Of a DNA stretch of 64,000 nucleotides, positions 52,009 to 60,587 are shown one piece after another (position 1 is the stretch's first letter; each line of letters opens with the position of its first letter). Origin of the DNA: Empedobacter sp036647415 (GTDB taxonomy: Bacteria > Bacteroidota > Bacteroidia > Flavobacteriales > Weeksellaceae); NCBI RefSeq assembly GCF_036647415.1, contig NZ_JAVXKG010000003.1, forward strand, positions 62,001 to 126,000, given 5' to 3'. A program made the position numbers and the translations under genes. A model generated the notes under the pieces. The model saw nothing but the letters and a program-made list of their open reading frames with translations. It searched no databases and was not told the DNA's origin.

Positions 52009-53079
52009 CTAAATACGAATAATCTTTTTGTCATCTCCAATTACATAATTTTTGTTTTTGGGATGAATATAAAAAGAAGTATTTGATGAGTTGTATTGCG
52101 ATATAGTCGACAATATTTCTTTATAAGAAAATCGTTCAGCGTCTAAAACAATGTTTTGTTTGCTTTGATTTTTAAGTTCAGAAAGTTGATTTATCCAATT
52201 CAACTCATTTTTATTTACCTCAACTTTTATTCGATTAGATTCATTTGAGAAATTAAATTTTATTATCGAAATCAAATATTTCAGTGCAATACCACTTCTT
52301 AAAACTTGATAATTTATCCAGTTTTTTTGGTAATATTTAGAAAGAAATATCATCATCGCTTCAAAAAATATTTTAAAATATTTTTTATCTCGTTTTGTAC
52401 TCTCGCCTTTGTAGTGTAAAACTGTAATATCACCTATATAACAATTTGTGTATCCTGCTAATTCTGCACTATACGAAATATCAATGTCTTCTCCGTACAT
52501 AAAATAGTGAGCGTCAAATCCGCCAATTTGCTTATAAATTTGCTTTGTTGTGAATATAAAAGCACCAACCAAAATTTCGCAAGGTGCAGTTTCAAATTCA
52601 TCAACTTCTAACTTATAATAATTATTAACTGTCGATGAATTAAATCTTTTAAAAAGCTTCGAAAATGAGTTTTTAGCTGTCGGAATATTACGCTTAGATT
52701 CGGGATGAAAGTTTCCATTTGTATCAATTAAACGAACACCAACTAATCCTATCTTTTCTTTGGATTGATGAAAATCGATTAATTTAGGAAATATATCTTC
52801 GGGAATAATTGTATCAGGATTAAGAATCAAAATATAATCGCCCAATGCGTTTTCTACACCAATATTATTCGCTTTTGCAAATCCTAAATTTTCTGATTGT
52901 AGTAAATAGTTAACATTAGGATAGTTTTTTTTTAATGACAAAAAATCAATTTCTGACGAATTGTTATCGACCACTATAATTTCACCTTCAAAATTCTTAA
53001 GTGCTTCTTGACACGAATCAAGACAAATTTCTAAATGTTTAGGTGCATTATAACTTACAATAACAATTGATAATTTCAT
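52009..53079 (-). CDS. glycosyltransferase family 2 protein
   Basis: 356 residues. The N-terminal GT-A domain shows LSIVIVSYNAPKHLEICL, IIVVDNNSSEID, GFAKANNIGVENA and the metal-binding DYILILNPDTII, with YFMYGEDIDISYSAELAGY as the acceptor-side motif of rhamnosyltransferase-like enzymes. The C-terminal 100 residues have no recognised domain. It probably adds sugars to a surface polysaccharide. It starts on the base where recR ends, so both are one operon. Confidence 0.92.
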   Translation of the reverse strand: MKLSIVIVSYNAPKHLEICLDSCQEALKNFEGEIIVVDNNSSEIDFLSLKKNYPNVNYLLQSENLGFAKANNIGVENALGDYILILNPDTIIPEDIFPKLIDFHQSKEKIGLVGVRLIDTNGNFHPESKRNIPTAKNSFSKLFKRFNSSTVNNYYKLEVDEFETAPCEILVGAFIFTTKQIYKQIGGFDAHYFMYGEDIDISYSAELAGYTNCYIGDITVLHYKGESTKRDKKYFKIFFEAMMIFLSKYYQKNWINYQVLRSGIALKYLISIIKFNFSNESNRIKVEVNKNELNWINQLSELKNQSKQNIVLDAERFSYKEILSTISQYNSSNTSFYIHPKNKNYVIGDDKKIIRI

Positions 53080-53693
53080 TAAAATTTATTTTCGGTGTAC
53101 GGTATTCGATGCTGAATAGAGCGAACCAATGTTGCCTCATCTGCATATTCTAACTCATCACCTACTCCTAAACCTCTTGCTATTGTCGAAAAAATAATTT
53201 GTGTATTCTTTAATTGTCGATACAAATAGAAAACCGTTGTATCACCTTCCATTGTAGAACTTAAAGCAAAAATTATTTCTTTCACACTCTCATTCTGAAC
53301 GCGGTCAATTAAAGTTTGAATATTTAATTGTCCAGGTCCAACTCCCTCCATAGGTGAAATCTTTCCTCCTAGAACGTGATATTTACCTTTAAATTGTCCT
53401 GTGTTTTCTATTGCCATCACATCACGCACGTCTTCTACCACACAAATCACGGATTCGTCACGCAACGGATTAAGACAAATTTCGCAAATATCTTGGTCAG
53501 AAATTGTATGACAATGTTGACAATATTTTATATCAACCATCAAATGTGAAAGAGCTTCGGACAAAGCGACAGTTTGTGATTTTGGTCTATTTAGCATGTG
53601 TAAAACCAGTCGTAAAGCCGTTCTTTTTCCTATTCCTGGTAAATTTGACATTTCTTCTACAGCTTTCTCTAAGACCTTACTTGGGTAATTCAT
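53079..53693 (-). CDS. recR: recombination mediator RecR
   Basis: Acts with RecO (and RecF) to load RecA on gapped DNA. 204 residues: the N-terminal helix-hairpin-helix NLPGIGKRTALRLVLHML, the zinc finger CQHCHTISDQDICEIC at about 57-72, and a Toprim domain with CVVEDVRDVMAIE and the Walker-like GVGDELEYAD. It has an exact -7 element upstream and overlaps the glycosyltransferase gene by one base. Confidence 0.97.
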   Translation of the reverse strand: MNYPSKVLEKAVEEMSNLPGIGKRTALRLVLHMLNRPKSQTVALSEALSHLMVDIKYCQHCHTISDQDICEICLNPLRDESVICVVEDVRDVMAIENTGQFKGKYHVLGGKISPMEGVGPGQLNIQTLIDRVQNESVKEIIFALSSTMEGDTTVFYLYRQLKNTQIIFSTIARGLGVGDELEYADEATLVRSIQHRIPYTENKF

Positions 53694-53712
53694 TTCAAAA
53701 AATTAAGTACAA

Positions 53713-53720
53713 CAAATTTA
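53713..53720 (-). promoter_or_regulatory. recR -7 promoter element
   Basis: Minus-strand TAAATTTG, an exact TAnnTTTG match, about 20 bases before the recR start. Confidence 0.5.
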
Positions 53721-53768
53721 CAATTATATCTCCTAAAAATTAATATGTCGTGATATGTTCAAAAATAG

Positions 53769-53776
53769 TAAATTTG
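53769..53776 (+). promoter_or_regulatory. symporter -7 promoter element
   Basis: TAAATTTG, an exact TAnnTTTG match, 22 bases before the symporter ATG and divergent from the recR element. Confidence 0.5.
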
Positions 53777-53798
53777 AAAATATTTACTCTAATAAATT

Positions 53799-55328
53799 AT
53801 GAACTCAACAATTTTACTCCTTTGTGTAATTGTATACTTTGTAGGACTTTTAATCATCTCGTATTTCACAAGTAGAAATTCGGATAATCAATCATTCTTT
53901 AACGGAAATAAAAAAAGTAAATGGTGGTTGGTTGCTTTCGGAATGATAGGAACAAGTTTAAGTGGTGTAACATTTATATCCGTTCCGGGAACTGTCGGAA
54001 AACTTACTGGTTCTGAATACATTTATGGCGGATTCGAATATTATATGATGGTTATCGGATTTTTCCTTGGTTATTTTATTGTAGCTGGCGTATTACTTCC
54101 GTTGTATTATCGCATGAATTTGACTTCGATTTATACTTATTTGGGCAAACGTTTCAATGTTGAAGCGCACAAAATAGGTTCGGTTTTCTTCATTATTTCA
54201 CGTGGAATTGGCGCAACCGCTCGTTTATATTTAGTCGTTAATGTTTTACAAATCTTTTTGTTAGATGATTTAGGCGTTCCATTCTGGGTAACAACGTTTA
54301 TCTTATTATTAATGATATTGTTATATACTTTTGAGGGTGGTGTAAAAACAATTGTTGTGACAGATACTTTACAAACTTCTTTTATGATTATTAGTTTGAT
54401 TGCTTGTATTTGGTTTATCCTATCGCATCTCAATCTATCTATTGGAGAGGCTTACGAAGTAATGCAAGCAAAAAATTACACACATTTTATTAATCTTGAT
54501 CCAAACTCGAAAACATTTTTTTTGAAAACTATTTTAGGTGGAATGTTTATTACAATTGCAATGACTGGGCTTGACCAAGAAATGATGCAAAAAAATATTT
54601 CGGTTGATAATTTACAGAACTCAAAAAAGAATATGTTGACGTTTGCTGGAACTTTGCTTATTGTTAATTTAGCCTTCCTTTTCTTAGGTGGTTTGCTTTA
54701 TTTATACGCAATGCAAGAAGGTGGATCTTATAGTGCAGATGGTTTCTTTATGGCGCAAAGTACACAAAATATTATGGGTGACGACATGTTTCCTGCTTTG
54801 TCTTTATCTGGAAGTCATTTTCCTATGATTATCTCTATTATTTTTATCATTGGACTTATTTCTGCTTTATTTCCTTCTGCCGATGGTGCATTAACAGCCG
54901 TTACAAGTTCGTACTGTGTCGATTTATTGAACATTAATGAAGACAATACGAAGACTGAAAAAGAAAAAAAGAAAATCAGAATTAGAGTTCATTTAATTTT
55001 TACAATCGTTTTCTTTATCTTAATTATGATGTTCAAGGTTATTAACAATAAATCTATTGTGTATCTCGTGATGGAGGTTGCAGGTTACACGTATGGACCA
55101 TTGTTAGGATTATTTGCATTCGGAATTTTGACTAAACGAAATATTTACAAAAAATATTCTATCATCACTGTGGCAATTTTAGCGCCTATATTTACTTATA
55201 TTATCAACGAATTAGTCATAAATTTTAGTGAGTATAGAATTGGAGTAGAATTAATCATCTTAAATGGTTTATTAACATTTATCGGATTATGGTTGGTAAG
55301 TTCTAATCGTCAAAAAGAATTGAATTAA
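53799..55328 (+). CDS. sodium:solute symporter family (SSS) transporter
   Basis: 509 residues with about 13 hydrophobic segments, the topology of the LeuT-fold sodium:solute symporters. Family features are the N-terminal NKKSKWWLVAFGMIGTSLSGVTFISVPG, the SSS signature in the fourth to fifth helix region (VLLPLYYRMNLTSIYTYLGKRF) and the conserved SALFPSADGALTAVTSSY sodium-site region. The transported substrate (sugar, amino acid, vitamin or other) cannot be told. An 80-residue protein gene follows immediately, with its ATG directly after the TAA stop. Confidence 0.93.
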   Translation: MNSTILLLCVIVYFVGLLIISYFTSRNSDNQSFFNGNKKSKWWLVAFGMIGTSLSGVTFISVPGTVGKLTGSEYIYGGFEYYMMVIGFFLGYFIVAGVLLPLYYRMNLTSIYTYLGKRFNVEAHKIGSVFFIISRGIGATARLYLVVNVLQIFLLDDLGVPFWVTTFILLLMILLYTFEGGVKTIVVTDTLQTSFMIISLIACIWFILSHLNLSIGEAYEVMQAKNYTHFINLDPNSKTFFLKTILGGMFITIAMTGLDQEMMQKNISVDNLQNSKKNMLTFAGTLLIVNLAFLFLGGLLYLYAMQEGGSYSADGFFMAQSTQNIMGDDMFPALSLSGSHFPMIISIIFIIGLISALFPSADGALTAVTSSYCVDLLNINEDNTKTEKEKKKIRIRVHLIFTIVFFILIMMFKVINNKSIVYLVMEVAGYTYGPLLGLFAFGILTKRNIYKKYSIITVAILAPIFTYIINELVINFSEYRIGVELIILNGLLTFIGLWLVSSNRQKELN

Positions 55329-55571
55329 ATGGAAAAGAAATTAAAATTAATCTGGGATTTTTATGGTCCTGATGCTATACCAACGGCTAAACATCATGCA
55401 ATTCATTTGAAACAATACGCTGAAAAAGAAAATTTACAAAACTCAATTTCAGAATTTGTAGAAGTTGAACCAGAATATGCTGTCGCTTATTTGGTTGTTG
55501 TAGAATCGGAAATGTTGAAAGTTCGTGATGCGCTTATTCCACATCGTGGCGAATGGCATGTAGACAAATAA
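55329..55571 (+). CDS. conserved small hypothetical protein
   Basis: 80 residues, soluble, with two aromatic-rich ends (LIWDFYGPDAIPTAKHHAIHL and HRGEWHVDK). I do not recognise a named family, though a compact alpha-beta fold is likely. Its start codon abuts the symporter stop codon, so translation is coupled and co-expression likely. The terminator at 55581 closes the operon. Confidence 0.72.
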   Translation: MEKKLKLIWDFYGPDAIPTAKHHAIHLKQYAEKENLQNSISEFVEVEPEYAVAYLVVVESEMLKVRDALIPHRGEWHVDK

Positions 55572-55580
55572 TTTAAGAAT

Positions 55581-55616
55581 AAATAAAAGACGGAGATATT
55601 TCTTCGTCTTTTATTT
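55581..55616. terminator. bidirectional hairpin terminator
   Basis: A long stem of about 16 bp (AAATAAAAGACG / CGTCTTTTATTT plus inner pairs) with a 4-base loop, between convergent genes. Confidence 0.87.
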
Positions 55617-55632
55617 ATCTAATATATTCAAC

Positions 55633-56010
55633 TTATTTTTTTTTGATATCTTTTTTAACATCTTTATAAGTATCACTTACTGCATCTGCTCCTTTTTTAG
55701 CTGTTTTTTTAGTCCATTTTTTTGCCTTTTTCAATCCTTTTTTAGTTGCTTTTGCATCTTTCTTAGCAATTTCAGCTGTCCATTCTGCACCATCTTTTAC
55801 TCCTTCCTTGGTTGCTTTCGCTCCTTTCTTTACAGTTTCAGCTGTCCACTCTGCTCCATCTTTCACTCCTTCCTTAGTTGCTTTTGCTCCTTTATCTACA
55901 GCATTAGTAACGGCTTTTACATCTTTTTTAGCATCTTCTTTTACAGTTTGAGCATTTATCATTACTGTTACAAAAAGAACTGAAACGATTGATAATAGTT
56001 TCTTTTTCAT
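55633..56010 (-). CDS. exported Lys/Ala-rich protein with three 22-residue repeats
   Basis: 125 residues with a signal peptide (ending VMINAQ). The mature part is almost entirely helical repeats. Two nearly identical 22-residue units (KGAKATKEGVKDGAEWTAE plus linker) are followed by a diverged third (KDAKATKKGLKKAKKWTKK plus TAK) and a partial fourth. At DNA level the first two are 66-bp direct repeats, with starts 66 bases apart (55771 and 55837). Periodicity of 22, or twice 11, in Lys, Ala and acidic residues recalls LEA-type or apolipoprotein-like amphipathic helices. No named family or function can be assigned. Convergent with the symporter operon. Confidence 0.72.
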   Translation of the reverse strand: MKKKLLSIVSVLFVTVMINAQTVKEDAKKDVKAVTNAVDKGAKATKEGVKDGAEWTAETVKKGAKATKEGVKDGAEWTAEIAKKDAKATKKGLKKAKKWTKKTAKKGADAVSDTYKDVKKDIKKK

Positions 56011-56472
56011 AGTTTTATTTTTTTAAAAAAAATTAATGAAATAGTAATAGCATAAAATAAGCCAAAAAAAATCACATCAAATTTTATAACCTTTAGACTT
56101 ATTTTACATATTTATTTATAATCTCAATATTCAGCAGATATAGATTAACTTTTATTATTCTCTTGTGCATTTTAAATTAAAATTCGTCAGTTCGAGTGAT
56201 TTTTAGAAATGACACTTCGATAAACTCAGTACAAGAATGAATAAAAATTGTATCGAGAATAGAATCTTATCTTCTAAAATCTTATTCTCGATAAAAAATT
56301 CTTTCAGAATCACACTCGAATTAACGATTTAATTGCTAAAATTAGCAAAATGAACAACGGGTTATTATTAATAATTTCATTCATATTTTTTTATTTTCAA
56401 ATCTTCTGTAAAATCTATTCCCTATTTGTAGTGATTTATGTTCAATGATTTTTTTGGCGTATAAAAAAGAAT
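56011..56472. other. noncoding interval with REP-like element
   Basis: About 460 bases without a gene. The first 170 bases are plain A/T-rich upstream region of the repeat-protein gene, in which no convincing promoter was found. A nested inverted repeat fills 56181-56330. The remainder to 56472 shows nothing beyond the transketolase promoter region. Confidence 0.6.
56181..56330. repeat. REP-like nested inverted repeat, type C
   Basis: Outer arms AATTCGTCAGTTCGAGTGAT (56181-56200) and, inverted with a 2-base slip, AATCACACTCGAATTAACGA (56309-56328). Inner arms AATTGTATCGAGAATA (56247-56262) and TATTCTCGATAAAAAATT (56283-56300). Between them lies a fragment resembling type A repeats (ACACTTCGATAAACTCAGTA). 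Noncoding. Confidence 0.7.
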
Positions 56473-56480
56473 TATTTTTG
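56473..56480 (+). promoter_or_regulatory. -7 promoter element of the transketolase operon
   Basis: TATTTTTG, an exact TAnnTTTG match, 21 bases before the ATG at 56502. A TTTG at 56453-56456 is 16 bp upstream, somewhat close for a -33 box. Confidence 0.5.
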
Positions 56481-56501
56481 TTCAAATTATATAAACAAAC
56501 A

Positions 56502-57347
56502 ATGACACTTCAAGAACTTCAAACACAAGTACAACAAACAAGAAGAGATATTTTGAGAATGGTACATGCCGTAAACAGTGGACATCCAGGTGGTTCATTA
56601 GGCTGCGCAGAATTTCTTACTGCATTATATGGCAATGTAATGTCACATTCTACAGATTTCTCTATGGACGGAAAAGGAGAAGATTTATTCTTTTTATCAA
56701 ACGGACACATTTCACCAGTTTTCTACAGCGTTTTAGCTCGTTCGGGATATTTCCCTGTTAGCGAATTAGCAACATTCAGAAAATTAGATTCTCGTCTACA
56801 AGGACACCCAACAACACACGAAGGTTTACCTGGAATCAGAATCGCTTCTGGATCTTTAGGACAAGGTTTATCTGTTGCTTTGGGCGCTGCACAAGCAAAA
56901 AAACTGAACAACGACAACAAATTAGTTTACACATTACACGGTGATGGTGAATTACAAGAAGGTCAGGTTTGGGAAGCTTTTATGTACGCTGCAGGAAAAA
57001 AAGTAGATAACGTAATTGCTACAATAGACTATAACGGACGTCAAATAGATGGAGACACGGACCAAGTCTTACCATTAGGCGATCTTAAAGCTAAATTAGA
57101 AGCTTTTGGATGGATTGTTTTAGAAGAAAAAGATGGAAACAATTTAGAAAAAATTCTTACCATTTTAGATGAAGCAAAATCATTAACAGGAAACGGAAAA
57201 CCAGTTTCTATTTTATTACACACAGAAATGGGTAATGGAGTAGATTATATGATGGGAAGCCACTCTTGGCATGGTAAAGCTCCTAATGATGAGCAATTAG
57301 AAAATGCTTTAAATCAAAATCCTGAAACGGAATTAACTGATTACTAA
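56502..57347 (+). CDS. transketolase, N-terminal (thiamine diphosphate-binding) subunit
   Basis: The start is set at the ATG at 56502 after the promoter (MTLQELQTQVQQTRRD); an ATG at 56445 would lie upstream of it. 281 residues forming the N-terminal half of transketolase: HPGGSLGCAEFLTALYG, FLSNGHISPVFYSVLA, RIASGSLGQGLSVALGAA, and the thiamine diphosphate motif GDGELQEGQVWEA with IATIDYNGRQIDG. The C-terminal half is a separate gene at 59566; together they form one enzyme of the pentose phosphate pathway. Two secreted-protein genes lie between the halves. Confidence 0.96.
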   Translation: MTLQELQTQVQQTRRDILRMVHAVNSGHPGGSLGCAEFLTALYGNVMSHSTDFSMDGKGEDLFFLSNGHISPVFYSVLARSGYFPVSELATFRKLDSRLQGHPTTHEGLPGIRIASGSLGQGLSVALGAAQAKKLNNDNKLVYTLHGDGELQEGQVWEAFMYAAGKKVDNVIATIDYNGRQIDGDTDQVLPLGDLKAKLEAFGWIVLEEKDGNNLEKILTILDEAKSLTGNGKPVSILLHTEMGNGVDYMMGSHSWHGKAPNDEQLENALNQNPETELTDY

Positions 57348-57369
57348 TCAAAAAAACCACCACTATACT

Positions 57370-58848
57370 ATGAGAAATTTATTTTATTCTTTAATCGCAC
57401 TGTGTTCTTTGACAGCTTTTGGACAAGAAAAAACATATACGTTTGACAAAAAAGTTTCATATAAAATTAGCGTTCCAGACGAATATTCGGCTTATTTCAC
57501 TAATAAAGATATATATTTTTTTAATTATATCTCAAAAGATGCTTTATTAGGAACTTTTAGTGGTGTTACTAGTTACTACACCTCTACTGGAAATACATTT
57601 AATCAAGAATCTTTTTTCATTCAAAATAACCGTGTTTTCAATGTTTATACCAATTCATTAGAAAATAGATTGAGTATCAAAGTTCCTACTTATTATGAAG
57701 GAGTAGAAGATAAAGATTTACAACCTTATGATGATAATTTTATTGGAGATTTTTCTTCAATAAATAATTTAAATTCTACACAAACCATCAATGGATACAC
57801 GTGTAATGAATTTGAAATAATATCAAAAAAAGAAGTAGAAGAAACGAAGACCAAAATTTGTGTTGATCAAAAAAATCAAATCAATAATATTGTTTTTTTA
57901 GTTCCAAAAGCAAATCTTAAAGGTCTTTTAATACGTTTAGATGACGGAAATTTTAATGGATTTACAATAAATGAAATTTCTAACTCTTCTGCAAAAATTA
58001 GTTTTGATGATAAAAAAGAAATCGAAAAATTTAACGTAGAAATTGTAAAAAGTAAAGAAGAATACCAACAGTTGTACGCAAATGCAGCTGTAGATTCTGC
58101 AGCAATTGCTTCTGAATATGCAATGTCAGATAATCGTTATGATGATCCATTAATTGGATACTACTCTTATGCAACTTCTGAAAACGAAAATGTAAATTCA
58201 GTATTCAATACAATTGCTTCATTGGGTTATGGTATAGTTCAGAAAGACGATGATTACGATGGAAATCCTGATTACGAACGTACAAAAGCATTAAAAACTG
58301 TCGAAGGTTCTACAAAGCAAATTATCAAACAATACAAGAAAAACGGTTTGGTAAACAGTAGCGAAGCAAAAGAATTAAATAAACTTTTCAAGAAATTTTA
58401 CGAAGATGCAAATGATTTCAAACTAGTTTCAAATCCTGATTATGAAGATGCCGCAGTCGCTGCAGATTCTGCATACGCAGAAGCAGTTGATGCTTTAGAT
58501 GCAGAAGCTTACGAACCTTATACATCAACTTACAAAACAGACGATATTAGCGTAGTTAGTTTAGCTATAGAAAATCCTGATGTAAAAGAATATCTGAAAG
58601 TTGCACCAAAACATTGTACTGATTTGAAAACGAAGATACCAACATTTTCTGATAAAGATTTGGGTAATTTAGTTTACAATTATGTAGGGCAAACATGCGA
58701 TTTGTATATTTATGAAAGTGGAAGTGTAAGTTTAAGCGGCACTATAAACGCATTACGCAAAAGTGTTTTAGAAATAAACAATAAATCAGATAAACTGACA
58801 AAAGACGACAAAGAAAAATTAACAACTTTCCTTAATTCTTTAGATTAA
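57370..58848 (+). CDS. exported protein, paralogue of the next gene, inside the transketolase locus
   Basis: 492 residues with a signal peptide (MRNLFYSLIALCSLTAFGQ). The first 235 residues resemble the protein at 58871: YTFDKKVSYKI, then the block GYTCNEFEI and TKICVDQKNQINNI with Cys145 and Cys164, then NLKGLLIRL, which lies where GLPGLI-family proteins carry their signature. Residues from about 240 form an extra, acidic, helical domain (SIDSAAIASEYAM, DYDGNPDYERTKAL). The family is not firmly recognised; a distant GLPGLI-like relation is my inference. It follows the transketolase N-subunit by 22 bases on the same strand. Confidence 0.72.
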   Translation: MRNLFYSLIALCSLTAFGQEKTYTFDKKVSYKISVPDEYSAYFTNKDIYFFNYISKDALLGTFSGVTSYYTSTGNTFNQESFFIQNNRVFNVYTNSLENRLSIKVPTYYEGVEDKDLQPYDDNFIGDFSSINNLNSTQTINGYTCNEFEIISKKEVEETKTKICVDQKNQINNIVFLVPKANLKGLLIRLDDGNFNGFTINEISNSSAKISFDDKKEIEKFNVEIVKSKEEYQQLYANAAVDSAAIASEYAMSDNRYDDPLIGYYSYATSENENVNSVFNTIASLGYGIVQKDDDYDGNPDYERTKALKTVEGSTKQIIKQYKKNGLVNSSEAKELNKLFKKFYEDANDFKLVSNPDYEDAAVAADSAYAEAVDALDAEAYEPYTSTYKTDDISVVSLAIENPDVKEYLKVAPKHCTDLKTKIPTFSDKDLGNLVYNYVGQTCDLYIYESGSVSLSGTINALRKSVLEINNKSDKLTKDDKEKLTTFLNSLD

Positions 58849-58870
58849 TCATTATCTAAACTAATTCATC

Positions 58871-59569
58871 ATGAAAAAATTGTTTAGCTTAATTTTTATA
58901 TTTATTGCAACTTTAACCTTTGCACAAATGCAAACGTATAAATTTGAAAACATTGTACAATATCGAATCAAAAATGATTTTTATTCAGATTATCTTAATA
59001 TTTTTTCAACCAAAGATTACAATGCACATCTGATGATAACGCAAACTCCGATGGGAAATCTTGCTTCGTTAAAAATTGGAGACAATATGTATTCTGTTTA
59101 TAGCGAAGAAAAAAATCCGAAAGTATTCAAAATTGATTTTGAAGGAACAAAAGATTTATTAAGAAATGTTTTTTTAACAACTGACAATCCAAGTTTAACG
59201 AGTTCCGAAATCGGAAATAGTTATGTTGCGAATAGAACTGGTCAAAAAGATACAATCTTGAACAAAACGTGCGAAATTTATAACGTTTACAATAAAAATA
59301 ATGAACAAGATGAAGGAACAGAAATTTGTATCGATACAAATTCTAACATTAATACAGTTCCATTTATTAATTCTGAACTAAATCTGAAAGGTTTGATTTA
59401 CCGCGTTGGACAACAAATAATTTTAGAAAAAGTTGAAACTTTAGAAGCTATGTTAAAAGAAGATTCTAAAGAAAATAAAAAAATCTCAGCAGATGATTCC
59501 ATTTTCCAATTTGATGAGAAAGCAGAAGTAGAAGAATACAAAAACGAATACAAAAAACAAAAAAAATGA
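58871..59569 (+). CDS. exported protein, paralogue of the previous gene
   Basis: 232 residues with a signal peptide (MKKLFSLIFIFIATLTFAQ). Shared with the preceding protein are QTYKFENIVQYRI at the start, KTCEIYNVYNKN and TEICIDTNSNINTV with Cys134 and Cys153, the same 19-residue spacing as there, and LNLKGLIYRVG. It lacks the C-terminal acidic domain and ends in a charged tail. Its last four bases overlap the start of the transketolase C-subunit (ATGA), so it is translationally coupled to that enzyme. Function unknown. Confidence 0.75.
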   Translation: MKKLFSLIFIFIATLTFAQMQTYKFENIVQYRIKNDFYSDYLNIFSTKDYNAHLMITQTPMGNLASLKIGDNMYSVYSEEKNPKVFKIDFEGTKDLLRNVFLTTDNPSLTSSEIGNSYVANRTGQKDTILNKTCEIYNVYNKNNEQDEGTEICIDTNSNINTVPFINSELNLKGLIYRVGQQIILEKVETLEAMLKEDSKENKKISADDSIFQFDEKAEVEEYKNEYKKQKK

Positions 59570-60510
59570 TAGACTTAACATACACAGAAAAAAAAGATAC
59601 ACGTAGTGGATTCGGAGACGGATTGACAGAGTTAGGAAGAACAAATCCTAATGTAGTTGCATTATGTGCTGACTTGATTGGCTCATTAAAAATGGATCAA
59701 TTTATCAAAGAAAATCCAGAACGTTTTTTCCAAATCGGAATTGCAGAAGCTAATATGATGTGTATTGCTGCCGGATTAACAATTGGTGGAAAAATTCCAT
59801 TTACTGGAACTTTCGCAGAATTTTCTACAGCTCGTGTGTACGATCAAATTCGTCAATCTATCGCATATTCTAACAAAAATGTAAAAATTGCTGCATCACA
59901 TGCAGGTTTAACATTAGGAGAAGATGGTGCAACACACCAAACGTTAGAAGATATTGGATTAATGAAAATGTTACCAGGAATGGTGGTAATTAATCCATGT
60001 GATTATAACCAAACAAAAGCAGCTACAATTGCGGTGGCGGAATACGAAGGCCCTGTTTATTTACGTTTCGGACGTCCTGCTGTTCCTGTTTTTACTCCAG
60101 CTGATCAGAAATTTGAGATTGGAAAAGGAATCTTAATGAACGAAGGTACGGATGTAACAATTGTTGCAACTGGACATTTGGTTTGGGAATCTTTGGTTGC
60201 TGCGGCTGAATTAGAAAAAGAAGGAATTTCTTGTGAGGTAATTAATATTCATACGATTAAACCTTTAGATGAAGAAATCATCTTAAATTCTGTAAAGAAA
60301 ACAGGTAAAATTGTAACAGCAGAAGAACATAATATTCTTGGTGGTTTAGGTGAATCTGTTGCTAGAGTATTGGCACAAAAATTACCTACAAAACAAGCTT
60401 TTGTTGCTGTAAACGATACTTTCGGAGAATCTGGAACACCATCAGATTTAATGAAAAAATATGGTATAGATTCTACAGCAGTTATAGAAAAAGTAAAATC
60501 TTTGTTATAA
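59566..60510 (+). CDS. transketolase, C-terminal subunit
   Basis: 314 residues covering the pyrimidine-binding and C-terminal domains: RSGFGDGLTELGRTNPNVVALCADL, FFQIGIAEANMMCIAAGLTIGG with the catalytic Glu, PFTGTFAEFSTARVYDQIRQS, SHAGLTLGEDGATHQTLEDIGLM, and the C-terminal ILGGLGESVA. It pairs with the N-subunit at 56502. The start overlaps the stop of the exported-protein gene by four bases. The operon ends in the hairpin at 60532. Confidence 0.96.
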   Translation: MIDLTYTEKKDTRSGFGDGLTELGRTNPNVVALCADLIGSLKMDQFIKENPERFFQIGIAEANMMCIAAGLTIGGKIPFTGTFAEFSTARVYDQIRQSIAYSNKNVKIAASHAGLTLGEDGATHQTLEDIGLMKMLPGMVVINPCDYNQTKAATIAVAEYEGPVYLRFGRPAVPVFTPADQKFEIGKGILMNEGTDVTIVATGHLVWESLVAAAELEKEGISCEVINIHTIKPLDEEIILNSVKKTGKIVTAEEHNILGGLGESVARVLAQKLPTKQAFVAVNDTFGESGTPSDLMKKYGIDSTAVIEKVKSLL

Positions 60511-60531
60511 GAACTAATATTTCATAAAATG

Positions 60532-60560
60532 AAAAAGGAGCTTAATATAAGCTCCTTTTT
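60532..60560 (+). terminator. hairpin terminator of the transketolase operon
   Basis: A 12-bp stem (AAAAAGGAGCTT / AAGCTCCTTTTT) with a 5-base loop and T run. Confidence 0.88.
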
Positions 60561-60587
60561 TATTTTTATACTTCTTACAATCTAATA

